Under the pieces are notes generated by a model. It was not told the DNA's origin. It worked only from the letters and a program-made list of their open reading frames with translations, and made no database searches. Made by a program: the position numbers and the translations under genes. Shown piece by piece: positions 1-8,865 of a stretch of DNA of 64,000 nucleotides (positions are counted from its first letter, which is position 1; the number at the start of each line of letters is the position of its first letter). Origin of the DNA: Brachionus manjavacas (lineage: Eukaryota; Rotifera; Eurotatoria; Ploima; Brachionidae); the NCBI GenBank assembly GCA_019054805.1, contig JAHQIY010000051.1:62001-126000 (forward strand), written 5' to 3'.

Positions 1-918
1 AGGTTTTGATTTTTCGAAAATTTGATTTTCTTTATTTGACTATTTCTGAAAAAATAAAACAATCAAAAGAAGAAAATCTGAATTAGAATGAAAGTTCTCT
101 TCCGAGAAAAACAAAAATAAAAAATGGAATAATAAATAATAAAATGTTTAATCTAAATAAAATTTTTAAAAAATATTTTCTTTTGTTAAAATGACATTTC
201 GACTCTGACAAATATTTTTCTGTTTCCTAGCCTGAACATTTTGTACTGACACCAAGTGTGCGTGTATGAAAAGTCTCCCTCCCATTTTTTCATCCGGACT
301 TGGGACCGGCAATGGTATGGTTACGACTCAACAATCTGCCGACAAAGTTACTATGGGACGTTCATCATAAACAGCGCCACTCATCCGAGCACTTAAAGGC
401 TGCGAACTCGGCAACTATTTAGACTAGCTTGGAACCACAAACCAAGCGTATCTATAGATGGATACAAGCATATCCAAAAAAAGATACTTTACTTTTTTCA
501 CTAAGTACTAAGGGTCTGCCAGACACGTCATCAGCTCTTGCTTGTAAGCCTCCTTGCCCCGGCCGCTAGGCATCTGCATCTTCACCGCCCCTCCTTATTT
601 TCTCATCCGGACTTGGGACCGGCCTTAGGTAGAGTTAGCAGTTTAGGTTTTGATTTTTCGAAAATTTGATTTTCTTTATTTGACTATTTCTGAAAAAATA
701 AAACAATCAAAAGAAGAAAATCTGAATTAGAATGAAAGTTCTCTTCCGAGAAAAACAAAAATAAAAAATGGAATAATAAATAATAAAATGTTTAATCTAA
801 ATAAAATTTTTAAAAAATATTTTCTTTTGTTAAAATGACATTTCGACTCTGACAAATATTTTTCTGTTTCCTAGCCTGAACATTTTGTACTGACACCAAG
901 TGTGCGTGTATGAAAAGA
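1..918. repeat. Satellite array 1, about 1.4 units of a 643-bp repeat
   Basis: Tandem repeat with period 644 bp here (the AGGTTTTGATTTTTCG anchor is at 1 and 645). Each unit has an AT-rich half and a GC-richer half. The GC-richer half carries two direct copies of CATCCGGACTTGGGACCGGC about 300 bp apart. The array leaves repeat sequence after GTGTATGAAAAG at about 918, exactly as array 2 does at 36249, so both array/unique junctions were copied together. No coding frame longer than about 60 codons is present. It is the same family as arrays 2 and 3. Confidence 0.95.
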
Positions 919-2276
919 TAAATTAAAAATTAGAAAGAAAATAATTTCTACTTAATTTTACAAAAAAAATTTTATTTTTGTTATTCAGAAAGAGTTTATG
1001 TTTACGATTATGATTATTTATTTCCTTTAGAATTTACTAAATGCCCTCTTGAATTTTATTCCTTTTTTTTCAGAAGAGTTAAAAAGACATTGAGAAGCAT
1101 GTTCTGATCAAGTCATTTATTCCATTTTTTTTCTTTCTCGATCTCTTAATTTTGGACTTAGTTCTATCTATATCAAGTTTTTCCTGTATTTCTTGTATAC
1201 TTTTTTGTTCATTTAGGAACTTTAATATTTATTTAAAATAAAGAGATAAGGCATGTCTATTAACAAGCTCAGTAATGATTTTTTCTTTATATGAATGGAT
1301 ACCTGAAAAAGTAAAAAATAAAAAAGTTTTGAAAATTTAACTAGGATTATTTTTTATTGAGAAATTTAGTTCGAATATGTCAAATTTTGTATCCACTAAT
1401 TATTAAAATTAAACGTTAAAAAAATTGATGATCACTAAATTAAGCTTATTGACATTTTTTCCAAAAAAAAACACAATTTTTATTTAGACTAATTTAAGAA
1501 TATTTAAATTTTCTAATAATAAATTAAAAAAGTAAATTGCCGATGTGAATGCTGAATTTTAATTTTCTTTTGGCAAATCGAAGTTGGAGATCAGGATCAA
1601 AAGATCAAAATATAAAATGTAATATTTATTTTAATAATAGAGAAAATTATATTTTGCTTTTTAAAATATCCCTTTGAGTGAACTTAAATAAAGCTTTTTA
1701 AAGACAAAAAATTTAAAATTTGTTTAAGTGGAAATCGTCTTTAGAAGCTATTGTTTTACAACTAATGTAATACACGTCTTTATTGGCAATTTTACATGAA
1801 GTTCGTACCATAGGCTGGTCGTTTTAAGGCCTTACAACGTATTGGGCAAGCGATGTCTTTGATTGCTTGGTTAACGCTTAGCTTTTGGATGATTTTTTTA
1901 ACTTAGGTCAAAAATAAAGGGATCGTTTTCTCAGACATTTTTTAAATAGATTTCAGTATTTCAATTTTTTGAGGAACTTTCAAGAGTTTTTTTTTTAATT
2001 GTTTATTTATTATTTAAATAGACTTTGAGTAATTAAACTCCTGTAGCTTTTTTTCGTATATTAAAGAAAGTGAAACAGGTATATAGTATTATAAAGTTGG
2101 GTTCACAATATTTAAAAACATACAGTTAGATATGGTTTTATTAAGAAAGGAAAACTTCTAGAAAATTGAAAGATTTGGCTGTTGAAGGTCACTCGCATGG
2201 AAATTCATGGACAAAAATTGATAAGGGAGACTTTTTTTCAGGATCTCTTGAGCTCTCAACAAAAACATCTTCAAAG
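919..2276. other. AT-rich stretch between satellite and LINE, no confident gene
   Basis: Low-complexity AT-rich sequence, duplicated at 36250-37601 with small indels. The only coding-like piece is a minus-strand frame at 1079-1302, listed separately. No transposon ends or RNA genes were recognised. Confidence 0.6.
1079..1302 (-). pseudogene. Possible decayed exon of unknown gene
   Basis: On the minus strand a TTTTTCAG acceptor-like site is followed by a single frame of about 75 codons. The frame is interrupted once by an in-frame TAA and then ends at a TAA at 1079-1081. The predicted peptide is lysine/arginine and glutamate rich, with pieces such as EKIITELVNRHALSLYFK and, after the stop, a basic stretch with RSRKKKNGIND. 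The same arrangement with the same internal stop occurs in block B near 36404-36630. No family is recognised. It could be a chance open frame in AT-rich DNA. Confidence 0.25.
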
Positions 2277-3167
2277 TTATTATTTATTTTATTTATTTGT
2301 TTATCTGTACCGAGCTAAAGCTCCTTCAGATTAAATAAAAAAAAAGAAAATTAAAAAATTAAAATAAAGTTTAGTAAAATATAACAAAAAATAAAAAATA
2401 AGAAAAAAATAAAGTTTAAATGATATAAGTTAAAAAGAAGATAAATACTAAAATTAAAATTAGAAAAATTTGATAGAGAGTAACAGAATACATATTTTTA
2501 AATATTTGATGATTCAGGAAAAAAGGAAGAAATAGTAAGGTGGCAATTACACAATGGAGTTGGGAACTCGATATATCTTGATTCGAAACCTTTGTTATAT
2601 ATTCTTCCGCCAGTCTAACATTTAATGGAACAGAATGGCTCAGTCCTGCTCTAACATATCTCTCACTCAACTCAAAAAGTCGATTAAAGACTGTTAGTAG
2701 TTTAAGTTTATTTATTATGCCTCATTATGTAATATGTTGGAGGGAGTATCATATCTTAGTTTTAGTATAGAACGTACTGCTGAATTTTGGATTACTTCTA
2801 ACCTTTTGATATTAGTTTCTGAAAGAGAGTTCAGATAAGGAAAAGAATTATCTAGAATAGATCCAATCAAAGATTTATAAAGGTTTCTAAAAGTGTTAAA
2901 GTTAAGTGTTAAAGCAAAATTTTTCAACCGAAATCTTCATTTTCCACTTGAAAAGCCACTGTTCTAATTCAAACAAGTACTTATTCATCTTACTTTCTAT
3001 ATTTCCATTTTTGTGACAAAAAAGTGACAAGATCATCTGCAAAGAGAAGTGAATATTCTTTATTAGATTTATTTCTTTTAGGAATATCATTTATAAATAT
3101 GCTAAATAATAAAGGACTAATAACTGATCCTTGAGGAACGCCAGCAGATATTTTGAATTCATCACTA
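2277..3167 (-). mobile_element. Older LINE, 3' part (interrupted by a younger LINE)
   Basis: Minus-strand 3' portion of a non-LTR retrotransposon related to the LINE next to it. Reading down from 3167 the translation gives the reverse transcriptase stretch GVPQGSVISPLLFS, an FADD catalytic box after a frameshift, the KWKMKIS motif, and a C-terminal region with KRLEVIQNSAVRSILKLRYD. The 3' end has a short UTR with the GAGCTAAAGCTC hairpin motif and a (TAAA)-rich tail at about 2277-2310. The 5' continuation is found at 7706-7930 and 19885-19985, so the element was split by two later insertions. Several frameshifts make it a relic. Confidence 0.85.
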
Positions 3168-3352
3168 TTATTTATTTATTTTTTATTTATTTGTTTTCTG
3201 TACCGAGCTAGAGCTCTTTCAGAATAAGTTAAAAATAAAATAAAAAATTAAAGTTAATAAAATTAGATAAAAAAAAAAGAATCAAAATAGAGTAAATAAG
3301 CTAAAAAATGAAAGTTGAAAAGACATAAATTGGAAAAGATTGTTACATGTAT
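3168..3352 (-). repeat. Extra copy of the LINE 3' UTR
   Basis: About 180 bp repeating the 3' end found at 3355-3565: the CTGTACCGAGCTAGAGCTC hairpin region, AT-rich stretch and TAAA tail. It lies between the younger LINE's 3' UTR and the target-site duplication. It is either a tandem duplication of the 3' UTR or a very short 5'-truncated insertion into the tail. The same arrangement exists in block B (38493 to about 38690), so it predates the A/B duplication. Confidence 0.7.
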
Positions 3353-3497
3353 CATTATTTATTTATTTATTTATTTATTTGTTTTCTGTACCGAGCTAAA
3401 GCTCCTTCAGAATAAATTAATAATAAAATAAAAAAATAAAATAAAAAAATAAAATAAAAATAAAATTAAAGTTAATAAAATTAGATAAAAAAAAGAA

Positions 3498-6391
3498 TCA
3501 AAATAAAGTAAATAAGCTAAAAAAATTAAAGTTGAAAAGACATAAATTGGAAAAGATTGTTTCATGTGGCACATGTTTTAATAGTTCAAGTTTCAGGAAA
3601 AAAGAAGAAAAAGTAAGGTAGCAATTACACAATGGAGTTGGATATTCAATATATCTTGATTCGAAACCTTCTTTGTATTCTTTCACCAGTCTAACAACCA
3701 ATGGAATAGAATGACTCAGTCCTGTCCCAACATATTTCTCACTCAACTCAAAAAGACGATTCGAGACTGTTAGTAATTTTAGTTTATTAAAAGCTTCATG
3801 TTGCACGATGTTGGAGGGAATATCATATTTTAACTTAAGGATAGATCTTACTGCTGTATTCTGAATTGCTTGTAGTTTTTTGTTATTATTTTCTGAAAAT
3901 GAATTTAAGCAAGGAAAAGAATAGTCTAAAATCGATCCGACTAAAGATTTATTTAAATTTTCTAGTGTGTTTTGATTGAGATCCCATTTTTTGTTTGACT
4001 ATATCTTAATAATATTTAGCCTTTTGTTGCAGCGTTCTTTAATTTCGTCTACTAGTATATTTAAGTTTAACTTAGAATCAAATTTAATACCAATAAACTT
4101 GATTTCTTTTTGGCTCACTATTCTGTTTCCATAGATTTTTAAGTTAAGATTATTACCCTCTTTTTTGTACCTAGAAAAGACTACTGAACACGACTTTTCA
4201 ACTGATATCTTCATTTTCCATTTAATAAGCCATTGTTCTAGTTCGTTAGTGTATTTATTTATCTTATTTTCAAGGTTCCCTTTCTTGTTATAAATGAAGA
4301 ATGTAACTAGATCATCTGCGAAAAGCAGAGAGTATTCATTATTTGTTTTGTTTCTTTTTGGGATGTCATTAATATATATACTAAATAAAAGAGGACTAAT
4401 TACTGAGCCTTGAGGAACACCTGCAGTTATTTGATATTCGTCGCTCAGATGGTCATTCACATTTACCTTAAATGTCCTAGTGTCTAAAAAGGATTTAATC
4501 CAGTTAGTCAAGTAATGAGGTGGATTCATTTTAATCAATTAAAAAAGTAGACCTTCATGCCAAACCCTATCAAAGGCTTTAGAAATATCAAAAAAAGGCC
4601 ACAAACTCTTTTTTTTCTATTAAATGATTCCACAATGTTTTGGATTAAAAAAAAAAAGATTATCTGATGTTCGCCGGTGTTTCCTAAATCCAGATTGCTC
4701 CTGGATAAGGAGTGAATTTTGTTCCAAATAATTGTATAATCTTGAAAATACTATGCGTTCCAGGAGCTTTCCTAAACAACTCGTTATACTTATTGGTCTA
4801 TAATTTAAAGGATCTTGTAAAGAAGAGGCTTTTTTTAATCATAGTAATGTTCGATGTTTTCCATGCTTTAGTGACTCTACCTTCTCGAAGAGATAAATTA
4901 AAAAGTTCTATAATTTCTATTAATGAATTTCTAGGTAATTTTTTTAACATTAGATTATAAATTTGGTCAGGTCCTGATGCCGCTTCATTTTTCAATCTTT
5001 TTAGAGCCATAATTAATTCATTTAAGCAAATTGGATCATTAAAAATTGACTGATCATAATTTCTAAAGAATTCAGAGTTAGAATTAAGTATTTCGAAATC
5101 TTTATCACGATCTATTAAATCAGAATTAGGACTAAATATTGAAGATAGAAGTTCTCCAAAGCATTTTCCCTTTTCTTCATTAGTTTTGAATTCCTTGTCA
5201 TTTAAAAACAAATTTGGGATTAAATTTGATCCTTTTTTTGATCTAAATTTATTTATTTTTTTCCAGAATGGTCTACTTGTCAGTGGGTTTTTTCCCATTA
5301 TCTCAATAAAATCAAACCAATTTTGATTCCAGAATTTTTTAAAGAGGCCTTTAACTCGAATGTAAGTTGATTAAATTTTCTCTTGAGATTTTGACAGCGA
5401 GTTTTTTGAAAGTTTCTTCTTACTTTCCTGCGTTCTTTTATCAGAATAACAATGTTCGGGGGAAGACTGGTTTTGTAGATTTTCTGCGAATGATAAGGAA
5501 TGCTTTTATGTGAAGTAGAAATAATTTTTTCTGTAATTTTATCATTTAGTTGATCTATTGTGAGGGAACTTTCAGTGATATTTACTATTTGAGAATTTAA
5601 AATCTCGCTGAATAATTGCCAGTTTGCTTTCTTATAGTTAAACTTTTTAGCTGGTGATTTATTTTCTAATTGATAGCCCATAGAAATCGATGCTTCGATT
5701 GGGAAATGGTCACTAGTCATGTCTTGACTATTTAGGACACAAAAGTCGGTAATTTTATCAATTAATGAAGATGAAACTAAGAAAAGATCAAGAATTTCAA
5801 AATAATTCCTATTAAAAATATTGAAAGTAGGACGCTTATCATTGATTACTGAGAAGTCTAACTCATTGATTATTCTTTCCAACATTATGCCGTTTTCATT
5901 TTCCCCTACGCAGCCTATTTGCTTTGTTCTGGCGTTAAGATCACCACCTAAAATGAAGTTTCTACATTTTTTATTAACAGTTTTAAAAAACTCAAAGTTC
6001 AGAAGCATATTGGGTGGGTTATAAAGACTGAATATAAACAATTCATTATTCTTTCCTAAAATCATTTTTATACAGAGGAGTTCGGAATTGAATTCCTCAT
6101 AAGAGAAATCTTGTATAAATTCAATTCCTTTATTAATTAAAATTGCTACTCCTCCTCCATACTTGTTGCGTGGTTTTGTTATGAATTGATAATTGTGAAA
6201 ATCAAGATAAATATTTGCCTCACTTAAATCTATCTTTAGTTCATTGAATAAAACAATGTCGGGACATTATTGAGCTTGGCCAAGAGATTAACCCTACTAG
6301 GTAAATGAAGACAATTCCAGTGTGTAATTACTAACCTTGTTTTATTAAGAGGTTTTGTTCTTAAAGTTGATTTATTTATCTTCTTGTTCAT
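3498..6391 (-). pseudogene. LINE ORF2: endonuclease-reverse transcriptase, broken
   Basis: ORF2 of the younger LINE. It would nick target DNA and reverse-transcribe the element RNA at the nick. From the N-terminus: an endonuclease/exonuclease/phosphatase domain with GGDLNA (near 5940) and SDHFPIE (near 5700); the linker segment ending GPDQIYN; the RT fingers and palm with GVPQGSVISPLLFS (near 4410) and LLFADDL (near 4315); KWKMKIS; then a C-terminal region with LTVSNRLFELSEKYVG. No RNase H domain is seen. The frame is broken near 6270, near 5298, near 4800, in the T-rich stretch around 4540-4650, and again downstream of 3999. Intact pieces span 5298-6065, 4798-5298, 3999-4538 and 3498-3806. 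The start is the ATG overlapping the ORF1 stop. Confidence 0.88.
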
Positions 6392-7596
6392 TCTAAATTT
6401 TCTTCAATGCTGTTTTGACTGGCAGTTTGCTGACCAATTTCGTTAGATGATTGATCTACTTGAATTGAACATTCAGTTGTTGAACTGTTTGATTCAGACT
6501 CGAAGGTACTGTCGTTTTGATTTTCTAAGACAACTAATGGTTTCTTTGATTCATTTTCGGTGAGCTCTTTTTCATTTGGATCAGATTCGGGAAATCTCTT
6601 GGTTTGATTTCTGGTTTGGAAAAAAATCTCAGTCTCATTCTGATCAATTGAGCGTACATTGACAGGTGATTGGCATATTGGTAGAAAATCGTTAAAACGA
6701 CTTACCAAAGCTTCTTCTAAAACTGGAGTTTTAAGGTCTTTTGGGCTAATTTGGGATATTACGTCATTGAAATTTGTTGGCTGATTTCTAGGTGTTTTTG
6801 GCATCACATTTTCATCATTATCTTTTTGGTCAGCTTCAAATAATGATTGCGTTTCTTCTTGGTCAATGTAAAGATCATTGTAGTCAATCTTTTTCCTTTC
6901 AAGCGACTTAAGCTTTTCGGCAATGGAGCATTTTTTTGTCAAATGTCCTTTCTGATGACAATTTTCGCATAGTGTTTCTTTGACAGGGCATTTAGCAATG
7001 TTGTGTCCTTCATCATCACAAAAATAGCATTTCTGCTTTTGTCCAACAATTGACACAAGACACTTTAAACCATACATTATTGTGGGGCCTGACAAGCTTC
7101 CAATAATATTCTCAACTTCTTTTGGAAATGATATTCTCACCCTCCTGACACCATTTTTCCTCTCGGGTCTATCTTTATATTTTTCTTCGGTTAAGTGTTC
7201 AATATTTAGTCCATCAATTCGAACAGCATTAAAGAAGGTTTCAAGTCTATGATTCACGAAATCAGAGGGCAAGAAGTGAAATCGAAAAGTACAATACCTT
7301 CTGAGATCCGGGACTTTATTTGCATCTTCAAGTCTGAATATGGTTCCATTGATATTGATGTCACGATCGAAAATTTTGGCAACATTAAAAGCAGCATTAA
7401 ACTCTATTATCCAAGCTTTGTTTGAAGAGAAATTGTAGATACTTGTGATCGCATCATTTTCCACTTGGTTGAGGACGACATCAAGTGCACTAAATAAGAC
7501 TTTATGGCTAATCGGTTTGTCTAACCTCTTCAAGTTTAGCTTGACCGAATTTTTAAATATCCACCGTCGGTTTTGGTTTGTTTTGTTGAGCGACAT
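6388..7596 (-). CDS. LINE ORF1 protein, gag-like with two zinc knuckles
   Basis: An intact frame of 402 codons from the first ATG. ORF1 proteins of this LINE group bind element RNA and act as nucleic-acid chaperones in the ribonucleoprotein. Two CCHC knuckles are visible, each C-x2-C-x4-H-x4-C, at residues 190-203 (CYFCDDEGHNIAKC) and 210-223 (CENCHQKGHLTKKC). The N-terminal 180 residues may hold an RNA-binding fold. The C-terminal third is acidic and Asn/Ser/Gln rich. The open frame can be extended 3 codons upstream, but only to a GTG. The copy in block B has lost one knuckle cysteine. Confidence 0.88.
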   Translation of the reverse strand: MSLNKTNQNRRWIFKNSVKLNLKRLDKPISHKVLFSALDVVLNQVENDAITSIYNFSSNKAWIIEFNAAFNVAKIFDRDININGTIFRLEDANKVPDLRRYCTFRFHFLPSDFVNHRLETFFNAVRIDGLNIEHLTEEKYKDRPERKNGVRRVRISFPKEVENIIGSLSGPTIMYGLKCLVSIVGQKQKCYFCDDEGHNIAKCPVKETLCENCHQKGHLTKKCSIAEKLKSLERKKIDYNDLYIDQEETQSLFEADQKDNDENVMPKTPRNQPTNFNDVISQISPKDLKTPVLEEALVSRFNDFLPICQSPVNVRSIDQNETEIFFQTRNQTKRFPESDPNEKELTENESKKPLVVLENQNDSTFESESNSSTTECSIQVDQSSNEIGQQTASQNSIEENLE

Positions 7597-7705
7597 TGCC
7601 AACACACAACTTTCAACGGTTTTTAAATCACGTGATGACGCTATTAATTAAATTTTCGTTTTTCAAATTTGCTAAGCCAAACGACAAATTTTCAAATTTT
7701 ATATC

Positions 7706-7930
7706 TCACTAATGTAATCATTTATTTTTACTTTAAATGTTCTACAGTTAAGAAATGATTTAATCTAATAAATTAAGATGGCAGGTATATTTATCTTTAT
7801 CAGCTTGTAAATTATACCTTCATGCCAAACTTTGTCGAAAGCTTTAGAAATGTCAAAAAATAAGCAACATACTTTCTTCTTTCTATTAAAAGATTCGACA
7901 ACTTTTTGGATAAGGAAAACTAAATTATAT
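7706..7930 (-). mobile_element. Older LINE, middle RT fragment, copy A
   Basis: Minus-strand reverse transcriptase of the older LINE, with CCLFFDISKAFDKVWHEGI (the first catalytic Asp block), followed after an in-frame stop by a stretch matching IKSFL.C.TFKVKINDYISE. It ends at the TCACTA target duplication of the younger LINE (7706-7711). On the other side it stops at AATTATAT (7923-7930), the target duplication of the 12-kb DNA transposon. In block B the same LINE runs uninterrupted to about 43350. Confidence 0.88.
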
Positions 7931-7974
7931 GGCAAAGTAAAAATTTTGCTCAAATTTCAATTTTCAAAATTTTC
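7931..7974 (+). repeat. Left terminal inverted repeat of the 12-kb transposon
   Basis: 44 bp starting GGCAAAGTAAAAATTTTGCT. It is the reverse complement of 19841-19884 with one mismatch at position 31. Confidence 0.95.
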
Positions 7975-8139
7975 AGATAAAAAAAATAAAAACATGTATT
8001 TTAACAGATTTGCATTGTTGCATTTGTATTAATAAATTAAATGCTAATTAACATATTTTATAAAATTTTTAATTTTACTGTAAAAAGAATAAATTAACTT
8101 TACTTTTTAATTACTTTTTAATTTTTTAAACAATTCTAA

Positions 8140-8225
8140 TGGAAGAGATTTTAATGACATCGATAATCTAAATCGAGAGAATTTAGTCGAAAACGACTCA
8201 AGTAATTTAAGAGAAAATACTTAGT
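8140..8225 (+). pseudogene. Decayed tail of a second transposase copy
   Basis: This stretch matches the last transposase exon around 16170-16255, sharing ATCGATAATCT and AATCGAGAGAATTTAGTC, with substitutions and indels. It lies just inside the left end of the element. It implies that the element once carried two copies of the transposase/coiled-coil unit, with only the 3' tail of the first transposase kept. No open frame remains. Confidence 0.75.
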
Positions 8226-8865
8226 ATAAAAAATCCAAATTTTGGTCTGCAAGTCTTATATAAGATTTTGATATTATCTTTATCGTATCATTTTTTTTTT
8301 CTTTTTTATCAATTATTTTTTAAAGGTTAGATTAATATTTTATAATAAACAAAAAATAAAAATAATAAATGACTGAACATAACTTAATTAATATTTCAAA
8401 TTAATAATACAAAAATTGATAAAAAAATTGAATCATTTATTTGCAATAATTTTTAAAAATTGATATTCAATATAGAAATTTTCGATTGGCCTTTAAACTC
8501 ATTATTTGATGAATATTTCAGTTAATATTTTCATTTTTGCAGATGATAAAAAATCTCCATAATATTTTTCATTTAAATTACTTTATTATTTAATAATATA
8601 TCAAAGGGAAAAGAAAATATTTTTTAATTTCCATAATAAATAAATGTGACAAACAAAATAGACAAATTGAACAAATATAAGTGTTAAATTTTTATTTTTT
8701 AATAAAAATATAATGAAAAATTAGTTAATTGATAATTCGTGAATTTTTTTATTCGAATTGAACATTGAACATTTATTAATAAATTAATTTATTTAAGAAT
8801 AAATAATTTTATTAATAAAGAGCTATATGAGAAAAAAGAACAATAAAAACAAAACTAAAATAATT
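8226..8865. other. AT-rich interior of the transposon, no gene
   Basis: Low-complexity AT-rich DNA between the decayed transposase tail and the stop codon of the coiled-coil gene. It probably corresponds to the spacer at 16288-16980, though only short shared words were recognised by eye. Confidence 0.5.

Larger units (their letters stand above)
3168..7705 (-). mobile_element. Full-length-sized LINE (jockey/CR1/I-like group), copy A
   Basis: A 4.5-kb non-LTR retrotransposon on the minus strand: about 110 bp of 5' UTR, ORF1 with zinc knuckles, ORF2 with apurinic endonuclease and reverse transcriptase, then a 3' UTR ending in TAAA repeats. It sits inside the reverse transcriptase of an older related LINE, whose reading frame resumes on each side. 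The flanking TCACTA at 3162-3167 and 7706-7711 is a 6-bp target-site duplication. The ORF1 stop and ORF2 start overlap as ATGA at 6388-6391. ORF2 is frameshifted, so this copy is probably inactive. The clade is assigned only from motifs; a tree would be needed to choose between jockey, CR1 and I. Confidence 0.9.
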
